The notes below the pieces were generated by a model. The model was not told the DNA's origin, did not search any database, and saw only the letters and a program-made list of their open reading frames with translations. The translations under genes were made by a program, and so were the position numbers. Below, piece by piece: positions 35,538 through 44,593 of a stretch of 64,000 nucleotides of DNA. Each line of letters starts with the position of its first letter. Position 1 is the first letter of the stretch. Origin of the DNA: Microlunatus parietis (GTDB lineage: Bacteria > Actinomycetota > Actinomycetes > Propionibacteriales > Propionibacteriaceae); the NCBI RefSeq assembly GCF_013407955.1, contig NZ_JACCBU010000001.1:1550001-1614000 (forward strand), in the 5' to 3' direction.

Positions 35538-37220
35538 TCAGGACCGGGTCAGCCGGCGGTGGGTGGTCCGGTGCGGCCGGGCCGCCTCGGCGCCGAGCCG
35601 GGCGATCTTGTTGGCCTCGTAGTCGGCGAAGTTGCCCTCGAACCAGAACCAGGAGGCCTCTTCCTCTTCGGTGCCCTCCCAGGCCAGGATGTGGGTCGCC
35701 ACCCGGTCCAGGAACCACCGGTCGTGGGAGATCACGACGGCGCAGCCCGGGAACTCCAGCAGCGCGTCCTCCAGCGACTGCAGGGTCTCCACGTCCAGGT
35801 CGTTGGTCGGCTCGTCGAGCAGCAGCAGGTTGCCGCCGATCTTGAGCGTCAGGGCCAGGTTGAGCCGGTTCCGTTCACCGCCGGAGAGCACGCCGGCCGG
35901 CTTCTGCTGGTCCGGGCCCTTGAAGCCGAACGACGCCACGTAGGCCCGAGACGGCATCTCGAAGCTGGCCACCTTGATGTGGTCCAGGCCGTCGGACACG
36001 ACCTCCCAGACGTTCTTCTTCGGGTCGATGCCGCCGCGGCCCTGGTCGACGTAGGACACCTTGACCGTGTCACCGAGGCGCAGTGAACCGTTGTCCGGCT
36101 GCTCCTCCCCCACGATCATCCGGAACAGGGTCGACTTGCCGACGCCGTTCGGCCCGACCACGCCGACGATGCCCGCCCGCGGCAGCGAGAACGACAGCCC
36201 GTCGAACAGCAGCCGGTCGCCGTACCCCTTGACCAGCTTGTCGACCTCCAGCACCTGGTTGCCGAGCCGCGGGCCCGGCGGGATGTTGATCTCCTCGAAG
36301 TCGAGCTTGCGGGTGCGCTCGGCCTCGGTCGCGAGCTCCTCGTAGCGGGCCAGCCGGGCCCGGTTCTTGGCCTGCCGGGCCTTCGGGTTGGACCGGACCC
36401 ACTCCAGTTCGCGCTCCAGGATCTTGGCCCGCTTGGCGTCCTTGCGGCCCTCCAGCTGCAGCCGGGAGCGCTTGGTGTCCAGGTACGTCGAGTAGTTGCC
36501 CTGGTACGGGTGGGTCTTCCCGCGATCGATCTCGAGGATCCACTCGGCGACGTTGTCCAAGAAGTACCGATCGTGGGTGACGGCCAGCACCGCGCCCGGG
36601 TACGCCTTCAGGTGGCCCTCCAGCCAGTGCACCGACTCGGCGTCGAGGTGGTTGGTCGGCTCGTCCAGGAGCAACAGATCGGGCTGTTGCAGCAGCAGCT
36701 TGCACAGCGCCACCCGGCGCCGTTCGCCACCGGACAGCACGCTGACGTCGGCGTCGCCCGGCGGGCAGCGCAGCGCGTCCATCGCCTGCTCCAATTGGGA
36801 GTCCAGTTCCCAGGCGTCGCGCCGGTCCAACTCCGTCTGCAGTTCTCCCATCTCGGCCAGCAGCGCGTCGTAGTCGGCGTCGGGGTCGGCCATCGCCTCG
36901 GCGACCTCGTTGTAGCGGACGACGAGGGCCTTGGTCTCCGCGACCCCTTCCTCGATGTTCTCCAGGACGGTCTTGTCCTCGGTCAGCGGCGGCTCCTGCA
37001 GCAGGATGCCGACCGTCGCGTCCTTCGCCAGCCGAGCCTCTCCGTTGTTGGGGTGCTCGATCCCAGCCATCAGCTTGAGCAGGGTCGACTTGCCGGTGCC
37101 GTTGGGGCCGACGACGCCGATCTTTGCGCCGGGCAGGAAATCGAGGGTGACGTTGTCCAGGATGACCTTGTCACCGAGGGCCTTGCGAACGTTGTGCAAC
37201 GAGTAGACGTACTCAGCCAT
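35538..37220 (-). CDS. ettA: Energy-dependent translational throttle protein EttA (ABC-F)
   Basis: The 560-residue protein has two ABC domains with Walker A motifs GPNGTGKST and GPNGVGKST, signature motifs SVLSGGERRR and VLSGGERNR, Walker B LLLLDEPTNHLD and LLLLDEPTNDLD, and an interdomain linker with the arm region (ERELEWVRSNPKARQAKNRARLARYEEL). It lacks membrane segments. EttA binds the ribosomal E site and gates entry into elongation according to the ATP/ADP ratio. Length and linker match EttA rather than other ABC-F proteins. Confidence 0.95.
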   Translation of the reverse strand: MAEYVYSLHNVRKALGDKVILDNVTLDFLPGAKIGVVGPNGTGKSTLLKLMAGIEHPNNGEARLAKDATVGILLQEPPLTEDKTVLENIEEGVAETKALVVRYNEVAEAMADPDADYDALLAEMGELQTELDRRDAWELDSQLEQAMDALRCPPGDADVSVLSGGERRRVALCKLLLQQPDLLLLDEPTNHLDAESVHWLEGHLKAYPGAVLAVTHDRYFLDNVAEWILEIDRGKTHPYQGNYSTYLDTKRSRLQLEGRKDAKRAKILERELEWVRSNPKARQAKNRARLARYEELATEAERTRKLDFEEINIPPGPRLGNQVLEVDKLVKGYGDRLLFDGLSFSLPRAGIVGVVGPNGVGKSTLFRMIVGEEQPDNGSLRLGDTVKVSYVDQGRGGIDPKKNVWEVVSDGLDHIKVASFEMPSRAYVASFGFKGPDQQKPAGVLSGGERNRLNLALTLKIGGNLLLLDEPTNDLDVETLQSLEDALLEFPGCAVVISHDRWFLDRVATHILAWEGTEEEEASWFWFEGNFADYEANKIARLGAEAARPHRTTHRRLTRS

Positions 37221-37328
37221 GGAATCAGCGCATGCCTTCACAAATCGGGACTTGAGGTGCAACCGCCAAGTATGCCAGCGGCAACCCCGGACGTCAGATC
37301 GCGCAGGCGGCCGGACAGGGCCCGAGGC

Positions 37329-37361
37329 GGGAGCCGCGGCGATGCGGCGCGCGCGGCTCCC
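37329..37361. terminator. GC-rich hairpin downstream of ssb
   Basis: GGGAGCCGCG (37329-37338) pairs perfectly with CGCGGCTCCC (37352-37361) across a 13-base loop. It lies just past the ssb stop in the 161-bp gap before ettA and probably terminates ssb. There is no U-tract. Confidence 0.6.
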
Positions 37362-37381
37362 TCCGCACCCACCCTCGACTA

Positions 37382-37867
37382 CTAGGCGAGGGCGAGTCGG
37401 TCCTCGTGTGCCGCCGCGGCCAGATCCTCCTGTTCCAGGCTCTCCGGCGTTTCCACCTTCTCGATCAGGTCGCCCATGTCCGGCTCCTCGAACGTCTGCG
37501 GCCGTTCGTTCTTCTTGAACATGCTGGTGCCCCGGTTCAGGTCGTGCCCGACGACCAGGGCCTCGATCACGGTCCGCTCGTTCGTCTCGCCGTCGCGCTC
37601 CCAGGTCTCCCGCCGCAACTTGCCCCAGACCGTCACCGGGTCGCCCTTGCTGACGCTGGACCCGACGTTCTGGGCCAACCCGCGGAAGCAGACCACCGTG
37701 ATCCAGTTGGTCTCGCCGTCGGTCCAGGCGCCGCCCCGTTTGATCCGCGGCGTCGCGGCCAGCCGGAACGAGGCGTGATGCGTCGTGTAGCTGCGGTCGC
37801 CGGACGTCAGGCAGCGGTACTCCACGGCGCTGCCGACCCAGCCGGTCATGCTGACGTAGGTCTCCAT
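37382..37867 (-). CDS. Single-stranded DNA-binding protein (paralog)
   Basis: This 161-residue OB-fold protein shows SSB features: METYVSMTGWVGSAVEYR, FRLAATPRI, DGETNWITVVCFRGLAQNVGSSVSKGDPVTVWGKLRRETWERDG and RTVIEALVVGHDLNRGT. It lacks the acidic DDDIPF-type C-terminal tip of the replicative SSB, ending HEDRLALA instead, so it is probably the secondary actinobacterial SSB used in recombination, stress or competence. A DnaA box stands 120 bp upstream. Confidence 0.88.
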   Translation of the reverse strand: METYVSMTGWVGSAVEYRCLTSGDRSYTTHHASFRLAATPRIKRGGAWTDGETNWITVVCFRGLAQNVGSSVSKGDPVTVWGKLRRETWERDGETNERTVIEALVVGHDLNRGTSMFKKNERPQTFEEPDMGDLIEKVETPESLEQEDLAAAAHEDRLALA

Positions 37868-37956
37868 CTGCGTTTCTCCTCTGCTCGGTCCGATTCGGAC
37901 TTCTCGCCGCAGGAGTCTGCGCAGAACGCCGCGGATCGTTCAGCTCGGAAGAAATC

Positions 37957-37995
37957 TGTGGATGACCGAACTCGCCGGGCCGCCGCTGTGGATAA
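37957..37995. promoter_or_regulatory. DnaA boxes between ssb and the polysaccharide-enzyme gene
   Basis: TGTGGATAA at 37987-37995 is the exact complement of the consensus DnaA box TTATCCACA. A second, one-mismatch copy (TGTGGATGA) lies at 37957-37965. They sit in the divergent promoter gap and could tie the ssb paralog to DnaA. Two boxes alone do not make an origin. Confidence 0.5.
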
Positions 37996-38058
37996 CCGCC
38001 GGTCACCAGCCGATACGAGCCTTGTCGCCACCAAGATGTCGCGCTTACCATCCATATC

Positions 38059-41000
38059 ATGGATTCAGCGTCGAATATACGGATTAGTCCTATCAAGCTC
38101 AGTCGCCGCAGTGCCGTCGGACTGTTGCTCACCGGAGCCGTTCTGCCGCCCGTCCTGGGCGCCTCCACCGCCTCCGCCGAACCGCAGGCCGGACCAGCTC
38201 AGGCACCCCTGACGGACGCGCTCCGGCGGCTCCCCAAACCGAACCTCGAGTTCCGTGAGGTCGCCCGGATCTCCAACCAGGCTTACCGAATCACCTTCCA
38301 CGAGGCCTCTTGGGACGCTCCCGGAGAGGGCCGTCTGCGCACGGTCGTCCGGGACCTGGCGATCGCCACCCCGGACGGCTGGGTGACGCTGACCGATCCT
38401 GCGCACCGGTTCGACGAGCAGTGGGTCGTGTTCACCGGCGAGCACCCCGGCGGGCCGGCCTACTACTACGGACCGCTGACAACGCACTGGGTTGCCTTCG
38501 ACTCCGTACGCAAGCTCAGCCCGACCGTGGTCGAGCTGCGAGCCGGCCAGCCCGGCCGCTACGACCTGGTGGTCCGCTGGAATCTCGATCATGGACTGCC
38601 GACGCTGGACCACGTCCTGACCGCCGGCCGGGAGGATCACTACCTGGTCGGCTACCAGTCGTTCGACACCACCGACCGTGATCACGTCGACGAGGTCCTG
38701 TGCGGCGCGCTGCAGCACGCGAAGGTCGTCTACGAGACGCCCAACGCGCTCGCGGCGTGGGAACTGTTCACGCCGGCCGCCCTGCTGCAACGCCGGCTGG
38801 CCGGCCGGGACGTGAGCTACGGTGTCTTCATCCCCGGCGATGTGATGGCGTTCCAACACGAGCGTCAGCTCGGCCCGCACCGGCAGCCGTACGGAATGAG
38901 CCTGCGCAACGACGACGGCGCGCTCACCCCGGTCGCCTACGCACCGCACATCGGCGAGCTGACCCCGCTCGCGGCGGGCCAGCAGCGCGGCTTCTCGTTC
39001 GGCGTGATCGCCCACCCGGGCCCGCTCTACCAGGCCTATGACCACCTGCTGCGGACCGAGTACGACTACCGGGCGTACCGCCAGAACGTCTACGACACGT
39101 CGCTGACCGACACCGTGCACAACATCACCGAGCTGATCGGCATCGAGCCCGACGGCCACGACGCCGAGCAGTTCGTGCCGTCCTTCTCCGGCTGGTGGGA
39201 CCGGGCCAAGGGCTTCGTCGACGTGGAGAACGACCAGTGCGTCCGCACCTCGACGGCCGGCGTCCTGCTGGGTGCGCACTACCTGACCCACCGCGGCGAC
39301 GACGATCTCTATCAGCGTCGGGCCCGGCAGCTGCTCGAGTACCAGCTGTCCCGCAAGGGCATCGGCTACACGCCGATCAAGGGCAAGGCGGTCTACGGTG
39401 ACCTCACCCAGTACCGGGTCGGCCAGGTCCCCGGCGACACGGTCACCCTGAACGGCCTCGACGAACTGACCCTGCGCCGCAACGCCGGGCTGCGGCGGAT
39501 CGGCCGGCAGCTCGCGGTCAGCGGCGTCGTCGGCCAGGCTCGGCACTCGTTCTCGGTCGCACTGGCTGCTGCGCAGCTGACCGGCGACGACTCCTATCTC
39601 GACGCGGCGAGGCTGCTGGCGGAGCGCTACATCGCCGACGAGATCGACACGCCCTACACGGCGGTCGGTTCCGAGGTCGGCTTCGGCTACAACTACTGCC
39701 GCTACTGGGCCGACCTGTTGATCTTGTTCGAGGCGACCGGCGACGAGCGGTTCCTGGCCGGGGCCTATCGGGAGGCGAAGCGGTTCGTCACCCAGACCGA
39801 GGTACGGGTGGTGCCGGACGGAACGATCACGGTGCCGCAGGGCCACGTGATCGACAGCCAGTTCGACTGGCCGGGCGGCGCCCTGCCCGACTATCCGGGC
39901 ACGACGCCGGAGCCGGAGCGGGTGTCGGCCTGGATGGTCTCGACCTCCGGCCTGACCTTCGAACAGCTCTCCACGTTCAAGGTGTTCAGTGAGACGAATC
40001 CCAACCCTGGTGGCGGTTTCGTGCTCAACCCGTGCTGGGCACCCTTCCTGCTCCGGCTGGCCCACTACGTCGATGATGATCTTCTGGCCGACATCGCCGA
40101 CAACCTCGTGGTGGGCCGGTTCACCACCTATCCCGGTTACTACAACCGGCAGTTCCTGGCCTCGACGCTGAAGCCGGATTTCGCCGTGACCGGGCCGCCC
40201 GGACTGTCCGGGATCTACTTCCACCACGCACCGGCGCAGCTCGGGCTGGCGATGGACTACCTGTTCAGCGAACACTTCGTCCGGTCGGGCGGGAAGATCA
40301 GCTTCCCGGGTGCCTTCGAGGCGAACTTCGTCTACTTCAAGTTCAGTGTGTACGGACACCGGCCGGGCACCTGCTACGGCGAGGACGGTGTCTGGCCCTA
40401 CCTGCCCAAGGGCCTGATCAAGATCGACAACCCGATGATCAACTGGCTGACCGGCGTCGGCAACGAATCGCTGTACGTCAGCCTGACCAACTCCTCGACC
40501 GCGGCCCAGCAGGTGACGGTGGACGTCGGCACGGAGTTGATCAAGGTCGAGGCGCCGGACGGGATCGAGGTCGTCCAGCACGGCACCGGAGCCACGAAGC
40601 GGTTCAGGCTCAAGCGGGGCCGGACGGCGGCCACCCTCACCGTGCCGCCGAAGGACCACGCGGCGTTGATCTTCCGCAACGTCAGCGTGCCGGGCCACCG
40701 CCCACCGGTGCCGAGTCACCAAGATCACGAAGCCGGGAGCAGCCACAGCCAGGACACCGACCCGACCTCGGACTTCGGTCTGGCCCGCGGCCTGCTGCTG
40801 GTGCGACCGGACCTGTCCGGCTACGACGCCTACGTCCAGTTCGACACCGAGACGCCGACCACGTTGCGGTACCGGATCGGCGACGGGCCCGAGCAGGAGA
40901 CACCGGCCAAGCCGTTCCCGTACGAGTGGACGATCGGCGTCGACGATCCGGCCGCCTCGTTCACGTACCGTCTCGTCAACGCGGACCTGACCACCGATCC

Positions 41001-42072
41001 GGTCACCCTGAAGCTGCCGCCGGCGGTCACCCTGATCACCCCGGACGGTGATCCGGCGTCCGGCGAGGTCGAGGCGCCGGCCAGCACCGTGGCCGGCGGA
41101 GTCTCGGACGTCGTGCTGCGGATCCGCAACGCCGGTTCGGCCCCGCTGACCGGGCTGACGTACGCGCTGACGGTGCCGGACGGCTGGACCAGCACTCCCG
41201 GAGACGCGCCGGCCACGGTGCCCGCCCGGGGCACCGCCGAGGCGACGTTCCGGGTCACCGCGGCGACCACTGCGGCCTTCGGCGACGTCATCCTGACCGG
41301 CCGGGTCGGCTGGTCCGGCGGCGAACTCACGCTCCGCCCCGCGACCGTGGCGGTCCGGGACGGCCGGGGCGTGATCAGCCTCCGCGCCGAGCCCGAAGTG
41401 ATGGCCAAGCCCGGGGACAGCGTGCGACTCACCGCCGGGTTCTACAACGCGGGCCCGGTCGCGACGACCGGCCGGCTCACCCTCGGCGGCCAGCCCGGCT
41501 GGACGATCGAGAACAGCGCGGTCACGGTCCACCTGCCGCCGAAGGCGGAGGCCAGCCACACGTTCGTCTCGCACTCCCCCGCGGACGCAATGGCGGGCGG
41601 GACGTTCCAGTTCCGGGTCCGGCTCGCCGACATCCACACGACGACCACCCGGGTCAAGATCGCCGATGCCGGCATCATCGTGCACAACGAGACCCCCTAC
41701 CCGGACTACCGCGAGACCGGTGAGTGGCTGCCCAGTTCGCTGGCCGGCTGGAACCAGATCCGGTCCCGCTACAGCGCCGAGGGCGTGCTCGGCGGGACGG
41801 CGCGCTGGACGCCCGACCTGCCCGCCGATGCCGAGTACGACGTCGCGGTCTGGTACCCGTCCAACGTCGAGACGACCACGGCCGCGATCTATCTGGTCCA
41901 GCACGCCGCCGGGACCTCGGAGGTGGTGGTCGACCAGCGCAATCAGGCCAACACCTGGTTCACGATCGGCCGCTACCGGTTCGCGGCGGGCACGGAGAGT
42001 TCGGTCACGCTCGAGGTCCGCAATCCGGGGTATCACCGGGCTTCGGCGGTGCGATTCCTCCAGGTCGGGTGA
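38059..42072 (+). CDS. Large secreted multidomain protein, putative polysaccharide-active enzyme
   Basis: This 1337-residue protein starts with a Tat signal (KLSRRSAVGLLLTGAV, about 14-30). Residues 45-330 look beta-rich; 340-820 look like an alpha/alpha toroid (HNITELIGIE, GQARHSFSVALAAAQLTG, YLDAARLLAERYI, GFGYNYCRYWADLLILFEAT), the fold of many glycosidases and lyases. Residues 1005-1085 and 1105-1190 are NEW3-like beta domains (ALTVPDGWTSTP, GQPGWTIENSAV). Residues 1210-1337 match the golvesin/Xly-type C-terminal domain (YRETGEWLPSS, TARWTPDLPADAEYDVAVWYP). I cannot assign a CAZy family. It heads an ABC importer and acid-sugar cluster. Confidence 0.8.
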   Translation: MDSASNIRISPIKLSRRSAVGLLLTGAVLPPVLGASTASAEPQAGPAQAPLTDALRRLPKPNLEFREVARISNQAYRITFHEASWDAPGEGRLRTVVRDLAIATPDGWVTLTDPAHRFDEQWVVFTGEHPGGPAYYYGPLTTHWVAFDSVRKLSPTVVELRAGQPGRYDLVVRWNLDHGLPTLDHVLTAGREDHYLVGYQSFDTTDRDHVDEVLCGALQHAKVVYETPNALAAWELFTPAALLQRRLAGRDVSYGVFIPGDVMAFQHERQLGPHRQPYGMSLRNDDGALTPVAYAPHIGELTPLAAGQQRGFSFGVIAHPGPLYQAYDHLLRTEYDYRAYRQNVYDTSLTDTVHNITELIGIEPDGHDAEQFVPSFSGWWDRAKGFVDVENDQCVRTSTAGVLLGAHYLTHRGDDDLYQRRARQLLEYQLSRKGIGYTPIKGKAVYGDLTQYRVGQVPGDTVTLNGLDELTLRRNAGLRRIGRQLAVSGVVGQARHSFSVALAAAQLTGDDSYLDAARLLAERYIADEIDTPYTAVGSEVGFGYNYCRYWADLLILFEATGDERFLAGAYREAKRFVTQTEVRVVPDGTITVPQGHVIDSQFDWPGGALPDYPGTTPEPERVSAWMVSTSGLTFEQLSTFKVFSETNPNPGGGFVLNPCWAPFLLRLAHYVDDDLLADIADNLVVGRFTTYPGYYNRQFLASTLKPDFAVTGPPGLSGIYFHHAPAQLGLAMDYLFSEHFVRSGGKISFPGAFEANFVYFKFSVYGHRPGTCYGEDGVWPYLPKGLIKIDNPMINWLTGVGNESLYVSLTNSSTAAQQVTVDVGTELIKVEAPDGIEVVQHGTGATKRFRLKRGRTAATLTVPPKDHAALIFRNVSVPGHRPPVPSHQDHEAGSSHSQDTDPTSDFGLARGLLLVRPDLSGYDAYVQFDTETPTTLRYRIGDGPEQETPAKPFPYEWTIGVDDPAASFTYRLVNADLTTDPVTLKLPPAVTLITPDGDPASGEVEAPASTVAGGVSDVVLRIRNAGSAPLTGLTYALTVPDGWTSTPGDAPATVPARGTAEATFRVTAATTAAFGDVILTGRVGWSGGELTLRPATVAVRDGRGVISLRAEPEVMAKPGDSVRLTAGFYNAGPVATTGRLTLGGQPGWTIENSAVTVHLPPKAEASHTFVSHSPADAMAGGTFQFRVRLADIHTTTTRVKIADAGIIVHNETPYPDYRETGEWLPSSLAGWNQIRSRYSAEGVLGGTARWTPDLPADAEYDVAVWYPSNVETTTAAIYLVQHAAGTSEVVVDQRNQANTWFTIGRYRFAAGTESSVTLEVRNPGYHRASAVRFLQVG

Positions 42073-42146
42073 CGGAACGCGCTTTGTGGGTCTAAGATTC
42101 ACTATACGGTTTTTCCATTCAGAACCTTCTGCAAGGAGGCAGGTAC

Positions 42147-43628
42147 GTGACCGGCTCCAACCTCACTCGCCGCAGTCTGCTGCGCGGCCTCGGCGTCGGC
42201 GCGGCCATCGGCGCCGGCGCGGCGACGACCGCGTCGTGCACCTTGTTCGGCTCCGGCTCGAGCAGTACGTCCAGCAACGGCACCGTCACCCTGACCGTCG
42301 CGATCGTTCCGGACCCGTCGGGCGCCTCGCAGTTCTATGCCGAGCAGTTCGCCGCCTTCACCAAGAAGACCGGCATCAACGTCAAGATCATCGAGAACCC
42401 GACCGACCAGCAGCTCAACGCGATCGAGTTGATGTTCCAGCAGGGCAACCCGCCGGACGTGTTCCGCTGCCAGGGCGCCGAGGCGCTGAACCGGATCTCC
42501 GGCCGCGGCTGGGTCGCCGCCCTGGACGAGCAGGCAGGAGCCAGCGATCTCGCCGCGCGGTTCCCCGACGGCGCCCTCGATCCGCGCACCTCGGGCCTGC
42601 ACCGGGAGGGCAAGCTGCTCTCGCTGCCGTTGGTCTCCGGCCAGTGGTCCGCCGGCGGCTTCCTGGTCTACAACAAGTCGCTGCTCTCCGAGGGTGGGTA
42701 CGCGGAGCCGCCGAAGACCGTCAGCGAGTACGAGACGTACGCCAGATCCCTGACCAGCAAGGGATCCGGCAAGTACTTCGGCGCGGCGCTGTCCGGCGCC
42801 AAGCCGGCCGACATCAACGCACTGCAGGCGCAGGCCGGGCCGTCCAGCATCGGCGGTCTCGGGATCGACTACCGCACCGGCAAGACCGCCTTCGACGACC
42901 CCTCGCTGGTCGACGCGGTCGAGCTGATCCGCAAGCTGCAGGCCGACAAGGTCTATCAGCCGGGCTGGGAGAGCTGGGACGGGGCGCGGGTGTTCACCGA
43001 GTTCGCCAAGGGCAAGATCGGCTTCTACATCGGCGGCGGCTGGAACGTGAACGAGATCGCCAAGCTCAATCCCGCGCTCGACTTCGGGGTCAGCCCGGTC
43101 CCGGTGCCGGATGCCGGCCGCAAGGGCTACTACGGACAGTCCTCGGCGTTCGCCCCGCTGTGGTCGATGTCGGCCGAGTCCAAGCATCCCGAGGAAGCCT
43201 GGCAGCTGATGGACTTCCTCGTCTCGGAGGAGTTCCAGCGCGCGTACTTCGCCAAGTTCCGGACGTTCACCGCGATGGAGTCGGCCTGGCGCGAGGCGAC
43301 CGACCTTTCCGAGCAGGAGAAGGGGATCATCGCGGCGTTCGACGCCAGCATCCGGCGTGCGCCCGGACCGGCCACCGACGGCAGCGTCGGCGTACAGAAG
43401 CTGCTCGCGGCCAAGAGCGCCAAGCCCGACCTCGCGCACTCCGACTCGTCGCTGCAGTCGATCACCCGCAACGAGGACTTCGCGCCGAAGGCGGAGACGC
43501 TGAACAAGAATCTGGACGCGTTCCTGGAGGCGGAGATCAAGAAGCTCAACGGCGAAGGGGTCGAGGTGTCCCGGGACGATCTCGTCTACGCCGACTACGA
43601 CCCGCTCAAGGCCTGGACCCCGGCGTGA
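42147..43628 (+). CDS. ABC sugar transporter substrate-binding lipoprotein
   Basis: This 493-residue family-1 extracellular solute-binding protein has a Tat signal (LTRRSLLRGLGVGAAIG) and a lipobox (TTASC, about residue 31). The mature part has VTLTVAIVPDPSGASQFYAEQFAAF, ADKVYQPGWESWDGARVFTEFAKGKIGFYIGGGWN and AWQLMDFLVSEEFQRAYF. GTG 42147 has AAGGAGG eight bases upstream. It should deliver an oligosaccharide to the two following permeases. No ATPase is encoded nearby, so a shared MsiK-type ATPase is likely. Confidence 0.92.
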   Translation: MTGSNLTRRSLLRGLGVGAAIGAGAATTASCTLFGSGSSSTSSNGTVTLTVAIVPDPSGASQFYAEQFAAFTKKTGINVKIIENPTDQQLNAIELMFQQGNPPDVFRCQGAEALNRISGRGWVAALDEQAGASDLAARFPDGALDPRTSGLHREGKLLSLPLVSGQWSAGGFLVYNKSLLSEGGYAEPPKTVSEYETYARSLTSKGSGKYFGAALSGAKPADINALQAQAGPSSIGGLGIDYRTGKTAFDDPSLVDAVELIRKLQADKVYQPGWESWDGARVFTEFAKGKIGFYIGGGWNVNEIAKLNPALDFGVSPVPVPDAGRKGYYGQSSAFAPLWSMSAESKHPEEAWQLMDFLVSEEFQRAYFAKFRTFTAMESAWREATDLSEQEKGIIAAFDASIRRAPGPATDGSVGVQKLLAAKSAKPDLAHSDSSLQSITRNEDFAPKAETLNKNLDAFLEAEIKKLNGEGVEVSRDDLVYADYDPLKAWTPA

Positions 43629-44593
43629 CCGGTACGCCGTCCATGATCACCGACGCCGCCGGTCCGCGGCGGACCCGGCAGAAGAGTCTCGGCCGGCGGA
43701 TGGTCGAGCATCGGTGGCACTACCTGTTCCTGGTGCCGATGCTGGTGCTGTTCGTGATGTTCACGGTGTGGCCGATGATCGCGAGCTGGTACTACTCGTT
43801 CTTCGACTGGGACGGGCTCGGCCCGGCCGAGGACTTCATCGGAATCCAGAACTACTCCGAGGTGCTGACCAGTCCGCGGTTCTGGAACGCCTTCCGGAAC
43901 TCGTTCATCTTCTCGCTGGTCGCGATCTTCGTGCAGATGCCGCTGACGTTGATCATGGCGATCATCCTGAACAACCCACGACTGCGTGGCCGGAACCTCT
44001 ACCGGCTGTTCCTGTTCCTGCCCGTGGTGACGACGACGGCTGTGGTCGGCATCGTGTTCGCGGTGATGCTCGACCCGTCCGGCGGCTTCGTCAACGAGGT
44101 CCTGCAGTCGACCGGGTTGATCAAGGACCCGATCAACTTCCTCGGCTCGGAGAGCAGTGCGCTGCCGACGGTGTTGATCATCGACCTGTGGAAGGGCTTC
44201 GGCATCACGCTGATCTACTGGCTGGCCGCCCTGCAGACGATCCCGGCCGAGATCTACGAGGCGGCCAAGGTGGACGGCGCCGGCGCCCGCCAGGTGCTGA
44301 CCAACATCACGGTACCGATGCTGGTGCCGATCGCGATCGTGATCCTGTTGCTCACCTTCCAGTCCAGCATGAACCCGTTCGACCTGATCCAGGCGACCAC
44401 CAAGGCCGGCCCGAACTACGCCACCGACGTCGTGGCCACCTATATCTACCGGTACGCGTTCGATCCGGAGATGGCCGCGCCGCGGTACGGGTTCGCCTGC
44501 GCCGCCGGCGTCGTGTTCGGGATGTTCACGTTGATCTTGACCCTGATCCAGGCGCCCTTGTTGCGGCGCCGCTACGCCAAGGGGGTCTCATGA
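43625..44593 (+). CDS. ABC sugar transporter permease (MalF-like)
   Basis: The 322-residue inner-membrane protein has six predicted helices and the EAA loop AAKVDGAGARQVLTNITVPML (EAA---G variant) that docks the ATPase. Its GTG start overlaps the binding-protein stop by 4 bp (GTGA); an ATG at 43643 is an alternative. With the next gene it forms the heterodimeric channel of a CUT1-type importer. Confidence 0.92.
   Translation: MTGTPSMITDAAGPRRTRQKSLGRRMVEHRWHYLFLVPMLVLFVMFTVWPMIASWYYSFFDWDGLGPAEDFIGIQNYSEVLTSPRFWNAFRNSFIFSLVAIFVQMPLTLIMAIILNNPRLRGRNLYRLFLFLPVVTTTAVVGIVFAVMLDPSGGFVNEVLQSTGLIKDPINFLGSESSALPTVLIIDLWKGFGITLIYWLAALQTIPAEIYEAAKVDGAGARQVLTNITVPMLVPIAIVILLLTFQSSMNPFDLIQATTKAGPNYATDVVATYIYRYAFDPEMAAPRYGFACAAGVVFGMFTLILTLIQAPLLRRRYAKGVS

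Noticed and set aside
37957..37995. Replication origin
   Set aside because: Only one exact and one near DnaA box, with no dnaA, dnaN or A/T-rich unwinding region nearby.
38065..42102. 1345-codon minus-strand open frame opposite the large secreted protein
   Set aside because: It is low-complexity and Arg/Val/Gly-rich with no signal or domain. The plus strand has a Tat signal and recognisable domains, so this is a shadow.
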